A stretch of 64,000 nt of DNA, from the NCBI GenBank assembly GCA_023052935.1, contig CM041292.1:173910900-173974899 (forward strand), written 5' to 3'. The stretch comes from Piezodorus guildinii (lineage: Eukaryota; Arthropoda; Insecta; Hemiptera; Pentatomidae). Under the pieces are notes generated by a model. The model had not been told where the DNA came from. It worked only from the letters and a program-made list of their open reading frames with translations, and searched no databases. The number at the start of each line of letters is the position of its first letter. The first letter of the stretch is position 1. The position numbers and the translations under genes are program-made. Below are positions 9,705-20,539 of the stretch, piece after piece.

Positions 9705-10640
9705 AATTTTTTGGTTTATTATTTTCAATAATCAACCTTTGTAATAGACCCAAAAAAAAAAAAAAAAAAAAAAAAATTAATCCTGCTCAAAATTTGAGGG
9801 TTTACGTTTCAAGATGCGTATAAAAAACGAATAACGAATAAAAAAAAAAATCCGTTTGTCCGCCGTCCGCGGCATATCTCCGAAACCACTGGACCATTTT
9901 TTCCGAAATTCGCCACAAAAATACTAGTCCATTCAACGATGATCCTAACACCTAGACGTTGATATCAGCTAGTTAGTTTTAAAATGGCGGCCGATAAAAA
10001 GAAATTATTTAATAACTCAGTTATTTTTGAAGATAGAAAAATATTAAGTTAGTATTTTTTAACCAACAAAACGTGAATAATTATAAAAGAGAAAAAGAAA
10101 AGAAAAAAATTGATATTTTTCACATAAATACGTTCATAACTCAGTTATTTTTGACGATAGAGAAAAGCATGTATAGAGTTTTTGAATCAGTAAAGCTCGA
10201 TAAACAAAAAAGAAGAAAAATGAAAAAAATTGAAATCTCGCTTATATATACGCTTGTAACAATGTTATTTTCTAAGATAGAAAAAAAAAATTCATTATAT
10301 AATTAAAGAGAAAAAAGAAAAGAAAAAAAATTGAAAAATTGTAATCTCGCTTATATATACGCTTGTAACAATGTAATTTTCGAAGATAGAAAAAAAAAAT
10401 TCATTATATAATTACATTAAAGAGACAAAAGAAAAGAAAAAAAATTGTAATCTCGCTTATATATACTCTTGTAACTACGTTATTTTCGCAGATAGAAAAA
10501 AAATTCATTATTGTTTTTTAATAATTTATAAAAGAGAAAAAAGAAAAGAAAAAAAATTGATATTTTTCACATATATACGGCCATAACTCAGTTATTTTTG
10601 ACGATAGAGAAAAGCATGTATAGAGTATTTATACAATTAT
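9705..10640 (+). repeat. repeat family B, copy 2, with internal tandem repeats
   Basis: It has the family head (TGGTTTATTATTTTCAATAA) at 9710, the CCGCGGCATATCTCCGAAAC box near 9870 and CCTAGACGTTGATATC at 9951. From about 10010 the tail expands into imperfect tandem units of roughly 100-130 bases. Each has a box like ATAACTCAGTTATTTTTGA or TTGTAACAATGTTATTTTC, then GATAGAAAAA and an AAGAAAAGAAAAAAAATTG purine block. The first and last units are closest to each other. Confidence 0.65.
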
Positions 10641-10661
10641 ATTTTAGATAACATTGTACAT

Positions 10662-10693
10662 CTGAAGATGAGGCATGTGAAACCTCGAAACGT
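10662..10693 (+). other. hammerhead-like motif (degenerate), solitary
   Basis: CTGAAGATGAGG is followed by a short loop and CCTCGAAACGTT, so a GAGG/CCTC stem separates a TGA-AGATGA box from CGAAACG. The hammerhead core is CUGAUGA-stem-GAAA; here three extra bases break the first box. It lies just before an A-rich tail and may be the 3' end of a retroelement. Confidence 0.3.
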
Positions 10694-11039
10694 TATAAGA
10701 TTATTTATTGACATATATGGATAAATAAATGCATATAAACAAAAACAAGAAGAGATTGTTCCAATTGATATGATCATATTCTAAAATACTCTTCTATAAT
10801 AGTGATTGATATAAAATAAATAATTATTACATGTCAATAATATAATGAAAATGAATAGAAACTTTGTTCGCATCAAAACAATTATCTTGAACTAATGATT
10901 GAGCGTTATACACTCGGTAACGACAAACTAAGCTTTGCCATTCACAAGTAGATAGCAAACTGGGTTCAGGAGATCCCAGTGCTATTCTCCAAAAAAACTT
11001 TGGACCAAATGAAAAAAGAATTATTGAATTTGGCTTTCA

Positions 11040-11605
11040 ACTAGCTTAGAAATTGCGTTTTGAAATCAGTGGTAGTGTTGTGATATGATGCTTTGAATTA
11101 TTGCTTTTCATATTACTTAATTTGCCTATCAACAGCCTTATAAACAGTTATGTCCCAATAATGTTATTTGGAAATAATAAACCATTGTGTAATAATTTAC
11201 AGCGTTTTTACATCCAGTCCATTGAATCCAAAAGTTCTCATAACAATATTAACGCTCCATATTATGTCACAAACCGTAACCTACATCTTGACCTCAAAGT
11301 TCCATTTATTTTACAAATTATTTCATCCAAATTCCCCTAATTAAGTCAGAATCTTATTCATCACCCCAATCCTCTGGCTCAATCTCTAATCAGTTCCATA
11401 CATCCTTACCATCCTCCTCGATTATCAAAACAACACTAGCAACGAGAACTGTATATTTATAGAGTTATTTTCCCTTCATGCGCTGTATGTTTGTGGCTAT
11501 TCAATCTGCTTCCGCCAGCTCTCAAACCAGTGACGCGACTAAAGGAGAGGCGCCGGGAATCGTCTGGTTTGTCTTTTCCCTCCATCCATATATTTTTATC
11601 TACAA
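11040..11605 (+). pseudogene. Jockey-like LINE 3' remnant
   Basis: The plus strand reads QRFYIQSIESKSSHNNINAP, then YYVTNRNLHLDLKVPFILQI and, after a stop, LIHHPNPLAQSLISSIHPYH with PPR. These equal the tail of the copy at 41094-41904. The GC-rich 3' UTR box (CCAGTGACGCGACTAAAGGA) follows at about 11526. Several stops and shifts are present. The stretch 11040-11210 is also shared with 44690-44890. Confidence 0.75.
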
Positions 11606-11649
11606 CAATCAGTTATGCTTATATGCTTTTCACCACTTTTCATTAACAT

Positions 11650-12110
11650 AATGATATACACAATTAAAGATACTTTGGTAGAATAAAATTTAAAATGTCT
11701 GCATTAAAACCCTTTTAGACTATTTAAACCAGAATGAAACCTATATGGTATTTTACAAAATTTTAGTGAGTTTAATCAAAATCGTTATGATCGGTTCTGA
11801 GATAATCGTAGAATGGAGATAATGGTACAAAGTGGTTCTAATGGTTTATAAATTCAGATGAAAAAGTTGTTGTAACATCTCGTGCTTATAGTTGCTCTTA
11901 AATATAAAATTTCAGTATCGTACGACTTTTTTTTTCTTTCATGACTTACCGAACACACAGATCCACGGACATAGAGATGCTTTCGCGCCACTTGATTATT
12001 TGGATTCAGGGGACCTTAAAACATGTATTTTCTTTGAACACTGAAATTTTCACGATTTTTTAATACTTTCCCTTACAATATTTCATAAATAGGTGAGTGA
12101 AAATAATAAG
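11650..12110 (+). mobile_element. repeat family A, copy 4
   Basis: Family boxes are diverged but in order: TTTAATCAAAATCGTTATGA, AAGTGGTTCTAATGG, AGGGGACCTTAAAACATG, and an end at AGGTGAGTGAAAATAA. It is older than copies 2 and 3, judging by eye. Confidence 0.6.
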
Positions 12111-12730
12111 TGAAGGTCTTAAACACACGCTAATATCAGTAAAATGTTTTTCCGCATATATCAGTAAAACGCATATATCCGTAGAAAGATTTGAATTTTG
12201 AAATTACTGAGGAACGCTATGAAGTTACTTTTTTTAACAAAAACGATTTTATTGAGTAAAATTACAATCTGTCCCAAGTTGGACATCAATAGTAGTGGTG
12301 AACGAAGTTACTTTAAAATAAGAAATCATACCACTTATAATATTTCACATAACTTTTCATTGAAAAGGATTCATTGATATGTCGTAACTGATATATCGTT
12401 TTACATTACTAGTTGGTTTACAGGGAACTATCCACAGCATTCATGTGAATAGTGTGCTGGATCAATGCTTTCAAAGATAACGTTAGTTTGTGTGTGGTTA
12501 GCATTAAACGTGACCTTTCAGTCACGTTCGGGGCATCATTGTCTTTGTTCATAAATCTCGTGTTTTGATAAAATTCAATACCCTTGCATTTCATGAATCT
12601 GTACGACTTACATTGGGGTATTCGACAGGATTCGTTGGACGGAATATAGAAACTGTCATATTTAAGTAAAAAATACATTATGATTGCAACTATCAACCAT
12701 TCACAGAAGAATGGATTCAAGTTTATGTAT
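12110..12730. other. spacer left of the LTR element
   Basis: A minus-strand frame of 100 codons (12720-12418) shows no recognisable motif and its start abuts the LTR insertion. I do not call it a gene. Nothing else is seen. Confidence 0.4.
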
Positions 12731-12956
12731 ATGATGTTGGCTTTGGTCTCTTAACATATGGTTTCCCATATGATTGTAAATAATGTAAAGTGTAACCACA
12801 ATTTGTTCTCTTACTACGTTGAAAGACTGACGTGTAATTTAATTCTTTTATACAGGTATTAATTTATTTATTGTCTTAATTGTTTGTATTTTATATCAAT
12901 CTCTCGTTCTAATTATTTTTATACTTTTATACAGAGAATAAAATCACGTTTTTAGA
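12731..12956 (+). repeat. 5' LTR of Ty3/gypsy element
   Basis: 226 bases repeated at 17250-17475 with about four mismatches (near 12733, 12769, 12783 and 12931), roughly 1.8% divergence. The LTR contains GAGAATAAAATCACG, which holds a polyadenylation signal near its right end. The flanking TGTAT at 12726-12730 is repeated at 17476-17480 as a 5-bp TSD. The ends are ATGATGTTGG and TTTTTAGA rather than TG...CA, so the exact boundary could shift by a few bases. Confidence 0.9.
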
Positions 12957-12975
12957 AATTAAATTACAAGCTTCA

Positions 12976-14129
12976 ATGAGTAAGGAGATGGCTCAGCTAT
13001 TTGTTAAAGTTGTTAAGAAAGCGGAGGAAGAATTTTTCATCCAATGTATTTCTACTGATAAAAATATTTGGTATTTATTGCCAGCTGAATTAATTGACTT
13101 GAAACATCACACTGTTTTATCAGGTAAAAAACCTATTTTTAATGCTATAGCTGCTATTAAGAATGTGAATGCTTATAGAACTATAGCCGTAAAAATTGAT
13201 GACGATGTTAAAAATGAATATTTCGATGAAGCAGGGAACATGTGTTTCCAACAATTACCATTGGAAGAATACATCCCTCCTCAAATTCCTCGATGTTTTG
13301 AACAGCTACAATTTGAATATGAGGATCGAATTAGACGATTAGAGCAACAATTAAAATCCAATTCAACTCAAGGCGAAGTAAAATTGTACCAAATTGAAAA
13401 GAAATTTGTTTTGGATAAATTTGAAAAGAATCAAACCGATCCCACTGAATGGCTACGTAAATTTGAGGAGGAGTGTTTTCGATTTCAAATAACTTCAGAA
13501 AGCATTAAAATTCAGGCTTTACGTTTCTTTTTAGTGGGCCCCGTAAAAGACTGGTACGAATCTAACCTAACAAAGTATGGCCTAACCACATCATGGGAGA
13601 TATGGAAGAATTCATTTTTAATGTTTTTGTTCATAAAGGTTGGTCTATTGTTAGGAAAGCATTCAGCTATAAATATTTGGGAGGTTCTTTGATCGATTAT
13701 GCGCTGGTAAAAGAGAGGTTATGCATAGCTGCGGAGCCCGATAGAACTGAACTATCTCTAATTAATCAGATAGTTTTTGGTTTACCTATTGAAGCCCAAA
13801 ACAAACTGGACAGAGAAGAGATAATCACGCTCGACAAGCTATTCACTGAGCTTCGCAAACTAGAAGATTCGTTTTCCAGAAAAAAGAAAGAACAACCAAT
13901 AACTCCAATGAACAAAAAGTCCGTTCTGAATCCATTGAAAAACAATGACATTCAGAGAAAACCATGTTCTATATGTGTGGGTCTAGGTTTTAAAAATAGA
14001 TTCCATCTTCCAGCTGATTGTCGTAACAATAAATCCGAACAACAAAAACGGGTTAATGCAACTGAAAATGTATTTGGAAAAGATGTGGATATATTGAAGA
14101 TAGATCTTGAAAACGAACATTTAAACTAA
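12976..14129 (+). pseudogene. gag: gag of Ty3/gypsy element, frameshifted
   Basis: It encodes the structural capsid and nucleocapsid protein of the retrotransposon particle. The first frame starts with MSKEMAQLFVKVVKKAEEEF only 19 bases after the LTR. It carries a retrotransposon gag core: TEWLRKFEEECFRF, then LRFFLVGPVKDWYESNLTKY. The frame then shifts by one base at a T-run near 13615-13622, ending falsely at 13692. The other frame continues from there to 14129. Near the end CSICVGLGFKNRFHLPADC gives C-x2-C-x9-H-x4-C, an unusually spaced zinc knuckle. The stop overlaps the pol start (TAATG). Confidence 0.85.
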
Positions 14130-17100
14130 TGGACCGGGCGAAATTACATCCGTTGATTAAATTAAATGTATTAATTAATGACAATTTGAAAATAAACGCT
14201 ATTTATGATTGTGGTTCCAATGTATCATTAATCAACCAACGTATTGCTGATTTGCTCAAGTTAAGGTTAATGAAACATAGAAGTGTATTAAAAACAATCA
14301 GCGGACATAATTTCATTTCAGCCCGGGCAATAATTAAACTACGAATTGGTAATATTATTGACTACTTGACAACATATGTTGTTAAAAATGATAATTTCTC
14401 CTATGATATGTTACTTGGTACTGACGCTATAACAAAATTTAAGCTGATTCAAAATGAAAATTTAAAAATTTGCCAGCGAATCAATAGTGAGAAAGTAACA
14501 TATCTGCAGGAATACCGATCGATTAATGATCAGAAGACTCCTTTTAAGCGATCCAATGATGATCAGATGCGAGTTCAACACGAGGTTAAAGAGTTAGCTG
14601 AAAATGTTGAATCAAATTTAAATGAATTTTTTGTCGACTTACAACATATAGAAAATGAAGATAAGAAAACAAAGATTTTCCAATTAATTAAGAAGTATCG
14701 GCAAACGTTTGCCAAAGATAAATTTGATATTGGCAAAGTAAAGTCTAAAGAAGCAGAGATAAAATTATTAAGAGACGAATATGTTACCTGTCGACCATAT
14801 AAATGTTCAATTCCGGACGACCAAGAAATCAGAACTCAAATCAAGAAATTATTAGACGTCGGAATTATTGAAGAATCTGAATCTCCATTTGCTTCTCAAG
14901 TCACATTGGCTTTCAAGAAAGAGGATGGTAAAAGATCCCGGTTATGTATTGATTTTAGAAGATTAAATGAGCTAGCAGTTCCTGAATGTTTTCCATTCCC
15001 TACAATACAAGATGTAATCGAAAAAGTAGTGAATTGCGAATATTTTACGGTTCTAGATATAAATTCTGCATTCTGGTGTATCAAACTGAAAGAACAAGAC
15101 CAAGATAAAACATCATTTATTACGAAATATGGTAAATTCATGTTTAAAGTTCTTCCCTTTGGTCTTAAAACAGCTCCCGCCACGTTCCAACGAATATTGT
15201 CAAATATTTTGCGAAGAAATAATTGAGATAAATTCTGCGTCAAGTACATCGACGATATCTTGTTTTTTTCTAGAACTTGGGAGGAACATCTTCAACACAT
15301 TGAAACATTTTTACAAATTATAAGTGCTGAAGGTTTCAAATTAAAATTAAAAAATGTGTGTTTGCAAGTAAATCGGTGAAATATCTAGGACATACGATTT
15401 CGAAAAACAAAGTTTCACCTGCTCAAGGGAACTTAACTTCAATCCAACAGCTTCAAAGACCATCGGATAAAACTGGAGTCCGTAGTATCCTCGGATCCAT
15501 AAATTTTTATTTAAGATACATTGAAAACAGTACCCAGAAGCTGGAACCACTCCACCGTTTATTAAGGAAAGGAGTGAGATTTGAATGGTCCGATGAATGT
15601 GAACAAACCTTCAATCTCATAAAGAAGTATTTATGTTCAACGCCTATCCTTGCTATTTATGATATTAAAAAGCCTATCTTTATAGAAACAGATGCTAGCT
15701 ATAAAGGTATCGGAGCTACCTTAAAGCAACCGCTAGATGACGGAATACTACACCCAGTGGCATATTATTCACGTAAGCTCTCAGATAGGGAAAAGCGCTT
15801 TGACATCATTCATTTAGAATGCAAAGCCATTAAGGATGCAATAAAATTCTGGCAGTACTACTTGATCGGACGTTCTTTTACAGTATGCAGTGATCATAAG
15901 CCATTAGAGAATTTAAAAACAAAAGCAAGAACTGATGAAATACTTGGCGACTTAATTATGTACTTATCGCAGTTCAACTTCAATATTATATATAAAAAGG
16001 GCAAAGAAAATGTTCTTGCCGATTTATTGTCAAGAAACCCAGTTCTTGAATATTTCGAGAATGAAGATGCGATCCAGGTCGTGAATTTAATAGATTTACA
16101 AACTATATTAGAAGACCAAGAGGAACATATTTCTGGTTCAAAATCAGCTAAAAACATAAAGTTCAAACAGGGATTAATTCTGAAGAACTATAAAGGAAAG
16201 TCCAGAATTTTTATTTCTCAAGTTTTGGGACAGAAAATAATTGAACTTGTTCATCAACACTACGGTCATATAGGTCCAGCGCAGATGATTGCTACGATCA
16301 GGCCGCACTATTATTTCAAGGGTATGGAAAACGCTATACATTCCTTCTATAAGACATGTCAAGTGTGTATGGCGAACAAAGTTCGTCGTAGTCGTGCTAT
16401 CGGCCTCATATCAAATCTGGGACCAGCTACTGAGCCTTTCCAGATCATGTCACTGGATACTGTCGGGGGTTTTGCAGGTCACCGTTCTCCTAAACGATAC
16501 ATGCATATATTAGTAGACCATTTTACCCGGTACGCATGGATATCCACTTCGAAAGGACAGAACGCTCAAGTTTTTATAAATCTGCTGCAGCCTATTGTCA
16601 AGAAACATAAAATTTCTATCTTACTCGCTGATCAGTATACAGGTTTGAACTCAAGTGACTTGAAAAATTATTTAAAGAAAAATGGAATACAAATTGTTTT
16701 TACTTGCATTGATAATCCAGAATCAAATGGACTTAACGAGCGTTTAAATCAAACATTAGTCAATCGCATAAGATGTAAAATCAATTCTGAAAATAGTAAA
16801 AAAGCTTGGTCAACTCTTGCTCTGGAATGTGTTGAAGAATACAATAATACCATTCATAGCTCCACACACTTTGCACCGTCATACTTACTGCTTGGAAAGA
16901 AGACTACGATGTCACCTCTTCAGGAAGAAAATGAATCAGCTCTGGAAGAAGACCGAAAAGTTGCTTTCCAGAATTCTATGAGAAGTTTCCAAATCAACAA
17001 GAAACGTATAGATAAGAATCGACGCCAACATACTTTCCAGGTCGGTGATTTGGTATACATATCGAATGGAGGTAAATTAAATCGTAAAAAGTTGGACCCA

Positions 17101-17253
17101 ATACGTATAGGACCTTTTCCTATCGTTAGACAAATTTCACAATCTTTTTATGAAGTTGCAAGCGGAAAGAAAAAGAAGATTTCCAATTTCTTTCATTCCA
17201 ATAAGTTGCTTCCTTTCCACCCCCATCAACCGTCTCCAGAGGGGGAGATATAA
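14129..17253 (+). pseudogene. pol: pol of Ty3/gypsy element: protease, RT, RNase H, integrase
   Basis: About 1040 codons in the order of Ty3/gypsy. Protease: YDCGSNVSLI near 14204. RT: SRLCIDFRRLN near 14935, LDINSAFW near 15055, LPFGLKTAPATFQ near 15154, and YIDD at 15245-15256. RNase H begins near 15690 (ETDASYKGIGATL). Integrase has an HHCC zinc region at about 16252-16372 and catalytic D (16456), D (16630) and E (16738), spaced D57D35E. A GPF module (RIGPFPIV) is near the C-terminus. An in-frame TGA at 15224-15226 and a one-base shift near 15355 break it. The final TAA lies inside the 3' LTR. No env is present. Confidence 0.95.
17236..17249 (+). promoter_or_regulatory. polypurine tract of the LTR element
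   Basis: CCAGAGGGGGAGAT lies directly left of the 3' LTR, inside the last codons of pol. This is where plus-strand DNA synthesis is primed in LTR retrotransposons. The primer-binding site must lie in the 19 bases after the 5' LTR, but I cannot match it to a tRNA from memory. Confidence 0.7.
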
Positions 17254-17475
17254 TGTTGGCTTTGGTCTCTTAACATATGGTTTCCCACATGATTGTAAAT
17301 AGTGTAAAGTGTAACCACAATTTGTTCTCTTACTACGTTGAAAGACTGACGTGTAATTTAATTCTTTTATACAGGTATTAATTTATTTATTGTCTTAATT
17401 GTTTGTATTTTATATCAATCTCTCGTTCTAATTATTTTTGTACTTTTATACAGAGAATAAAATCACGTTTTTAGA
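17250..17475 (+). repeat. 3' LTR of Ty3/gypsy element
   Basis: Partner of the copy at 12731-12956 at a constant offset of 4519 bases, followed directly by the TSD TGTAT (17476-17480). The pol stop codon falls in its first bases. Confidence 0.9.
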
Positions 17476-17480
17476 TGTAT

Positions 17481-17984
17481 GGTGTTTACCGTAATATTTT
17501 GACATTTAGACAAAACGGTCATTCGTAGGAAGGATCGATTTACTTAATTTTACTACTCACTTTTAACCAGATATATCTTTTTTTATCCTTGATCTATCGG
17601 GAAGTATGCGGTTGACAAGCTCGTAATCACAGTGCCTTTGATACTCCGTGCTCTTTGGCTTAGTCACAAATACTTATAGATGGATTTTATCCTTCAGCTT
17701 GGTTAAGAACCTCAAACCGGATTGACAAAACGTTTTCTAAGAACGTCTTATAATTACTACAACCTTTGATGACTACCGTCATTTACATATTTAATGTAAT
17801 TTACTGTTGTGATCATTTAAAAAAAAATACAATTTGTTATTTATTATTTTATATCTAATAACGTATTCATATTTATTTAATTAATTTTTTCATGCCTTAC
17901 TTTTTATTCATACTTAATTTATTTCTCACCATATATTATGTTTTTTACGATTCGTCTTTGGCACTGGTCTTATGTATCCCATCT
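17481..17984. other. AT-rich spacer
   Basis: I see no coding, RNA or repeat signal in this stretch. Confidence 0.4.
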
Positions 17985-18190
17985 TTGTTGTTTATTAATT
18001 CAACGTCTCTTCATGCTGCTGTGGCTAATTGGACGATGCTCCATCTTTAGCGAGTACCTGACATTGAACAGGCTCCGAAGGACGGCATAACTAAAGATTT
18101 TTTACTCCCATTAAAAATCCTAGGGCCACCTGCGGGTTTGAACCCAGGACCTTTGGCATAGGAACCTGTTATACTAACAACCCAACCCCA
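17985..18190 (-). mobile_element. tRNA-derived SINE, family 1, minus copy
   Basis: Read on the minus strand it has the same parts as the copies at 32039 and 55587: a tRNA-like head with box B GGGTTCAAACCCGCAGGTGG, the body TAATGGGAGTAAAAAATC, and TAACTATGCCGTCC-like text in order. It ends in a short A/T-rich tail near 17985. The tRNA head is degraded at its 5' end. Confidence 0.75.
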
Positions 18191-18199
18191 TCTTTAATC

Positions 18200-18720
18200 C
18201 GATCTTGGTTCTTTCCATATTAAACCATCAACTCCCAACACCTCTCCTCCTCCCCTCCCTCCCTCCTACGTCTACAATCTTCTGCTGTTCAAACCCTCAA
18301 TTATTGACGACCTTGGTGTTTTACACCTAAAAGAACAAACAAAAGAATGGTGAATTGTGTCCTACTAGAATTCCCAAAAAATTTCTTTGTATTTTTTATT
18401 AATAAAAAAATAATAATATTAATTCGGTATGTTGGGTTCGGTTATGCAATGGTACATTTTCCTAGCTTGATGGGTCATATTGCTCTCTGTGCGACTGTAT
18501 TCCTGGTTATCGACCGTATCCATTATCCATTTACATCCAATATCCATTATCTACATTTTAATTTAAATCCCTCGATTTGGCAACGAAACAGGCTCAGACT
18601 TGATAACTAATAATTTAGTGCATTAATTGCGGGTTTGGAATGCTGATAATCGGTTTCAAAATAGTCTTTCTCTGATAATTAAACTAGGTTATTGCCAATG
18701 GCTTTGGATCCCATCTGTTC
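18200..18720. other. spacer, nothing recognised
   Basis: Contains a short C/T-rich run near 18240-18265. An 87-codon frame at 18347-18610 has no recognisable motif and its start is arbitrary. Confidence 0.4.
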
Positions 18721-18721
18721 C

Positions 18722-18800
18722 ACTTACCTAATACTAGTAAGCGAAAGTATTGAGATTATCGAATTCTCTTTTTCGAAGGAAATACACATTGTATCCATTA
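18722..18800 (-). mobile_element. repeat family A, terminal scrap
   Basis: CACTTACCTAATACTAGTAA, AGCGAAAGTATTGAGATTAT and GAAGGAAATACACA reproduce the first 70 bases of a minus-strand family A copy. The rest is absent. Confidence 0.5.
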
Positions 18801-18959
18801 AAAAAATTTGACAAAAGAAATGTCGCTCTAAACTGTAATGAAATACATAAGACTTTACATGTCATAGCTAGTTATGATTTTACAGCAAATCTTTCATCTA
18901 AAATAACAACGGGAAAGCCACATTATAGAATGTATTTTTAATTTTTTTTTTTCGAAAAA

Positions 18960-19150
18960 GACTAACAACTTTTTTTTGGAGTGAAGGGGGATAAATGCCG
19001 TGATAAAAAGCATCCGGCACCGAGACGCGAACTCTTAATAATTTGGTTTCAAATTCCATGGTCATTAGTGGTTGCTAGGCATTACGCGTTTAAAGAAACG
19101 CGTGTTAACCCACTTAGCTACCTCGCCCTTCCCCCTCTCCCCCCCCGTTA
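18960..19150 (-). mobile_element. possible tRNA-like SINE scrap
   Basis: On the minus strand a tRNA-like string runs from AAGGGCGAGGTAGCTAAGTG through GGTTAACACGCG and GAGTTCGCGTCTCGG. These could be degraded A and B boxes of a SINE. The spacing is too loose for a firm call. Confidence 0.3.
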
Positions 19151-19374
19151 TTTAAACTTGTTATATAAACAATTAAATGATCTTTAATATCAGATAAGTC
19201 TTAAATTCGTTGAACTATTGTAATAGGGCATAAATTAAAATTTCCTAATTAAAAATTTATTTTAAAATGACTAATCTTTTATTATTATTTTATGTAATAA
19301 TAAAGATATTAATGAGAAGAGATTTTTCTAATTGGATATAATAATATTATTATTTTTATTTTCGTTTGCGTTGC

Positions 19375-19650
19375 AGGCCTTGAAGACCCTTGGTCGCGCG
19401 GCATGGTTTCCTAAGATTCCACACCCCGATTCTCGATGATACTTTATAAAATAGAATAATCTCTCCTTACGCCCATTTTTGTGAGTAGCCACCATTCTAG
19501 AGCAGGCACTGGTCTCACATACCCGGTGGAGGTTTTGAGTGCGTTCTCATTCAATTACATGTTTGAAAAAGATCTCCCGGGACTGGGCTCCGAACTCACA
19601 AACTTTAGCGTGGTGGGATAGTGCGCTAGCCACACAGCCACGGCTTCCCA
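19375..19650 (-). mobile_element. tRNA-derived SINE, family 2, copy 1 (minus)
   Basis: Read on the minus strand it begins GGGAAGCCGTGGCTGTGTGG, with an A box (TGGCTGTGTGG) and a B-like box (GAGTTCGGAGCCC). A body shared with 27455-27720 follows: TCAAACATGTAATTGAATG, the CACATACCCGG box in plus-strand view at 19516, and GTGAGTAGCC at 19480. RNA polymerase III would start it from these internal boxes. The copies are about 70-75% alike by eye. Confidence 0.7.
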
Positions 19651-19659
19651 TTTATTATT

Positions 19660-20480
19660 ACTAGTATTAGTAAGAAATGAAGAGGAAAAAAAATTATGAT
19701 CAACTGAAGCATTGAAAATAAGAAGTATTCTTATATTTCTATGTTGAAAACCTATTTCCTGAAAGAAGATTAATAAATTTTTTCTTTCTTTACTTCCTTC
19801 CTTAGGCTACTACCTAGTAGTGTGAAGATCCCTTTGTTTGTGGTTCAAATAGAGTTGCTTGAATAGGCACGAATTGGTAAGAAGGTGTTTTTGTTTATTG
19901 CTTTTGTACAATTAAAATACCTGTTGGAAACTTCTCTTTATTTCAAATTCATTATTTGCTCTACTCTAAGCTTATATTGTTTAGTCTTACAACTAGATCT
20001 CCTTTCTTCCTGCTCTCATGATATTTGTTTTCTGAATTAATTCTCATATTCGCATTTTCCAATTCTTCTTGCTTGTTGAATAGTATTTTTCTTCAGTTAT
20101 TTGTGAATAAGTCGGGTAAGTCGAGAGATGGCTGAGGATGCGAGTAGATTATTTTATTTTATCCGAGATTGCATTCTCATTTTTGATGTAGCTCGATCCA
20201 GTGCCAGTATTAGGCTGCATACCTCAAAACATAACCACATCCCATTTTTTTGTAAAGATTTAAGATTCGTTTTTGTAGTCACAGATTGATGTTTTTCTCT
20301 TTGAGATTAATTTATATAGATAATATTTTCTGCTGCTGGCTGGGTTTACTCTTTAGTTTTTTAAACACAGAATATAACATAATAAAGAAAATAATTAATC
20401 ACATACTTCCATGGGGTGCTAAATATCTTAGAGAAGCTGATTCGGGTGAGTAAAGTAACAATGGATGGAGTTTGATGCAT
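19660..20480. other. spacer, nothing recognised
   Basis: AT-rich sequence without a recognisable frame, tRNA box or shared repeat. Confidence 0.4.
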
Positions 20481-20484
20481 GATT

Positions 20485-20537
20485 AGGGTCCATGCTTGTT
20501 TGTTTGTTTATTTATTTAATGCTAAGGGTCCATGCTT
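20485..20537 (-). mobile_element. extremely 5'-truncated SINE tail with 13-bp TSD
   Basis: AGGGTCCATGCTT occurs at 20485-20497 and again at 20525-20537. Between them are 27 bases which on the minus strand read TTAGCATTAAATAAATAAAC plus AAACAAAC, i.e. the tail of SINE family 1. This looks like an insertion that copied only the last bases of a SINE. Confidence 0.6.
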
Positions 20538-20539
20538 AA

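Noticed and set aside
12418..12720. 100-codon minus frame beside the LTR element
   Set aside because: No family motif, and no continuation on the far side of the LTR insertion.
18347..18610. 87-codon plus frame
   Set aside because: No recognisable motif, no plausible start context or splice signals; expected by chance.
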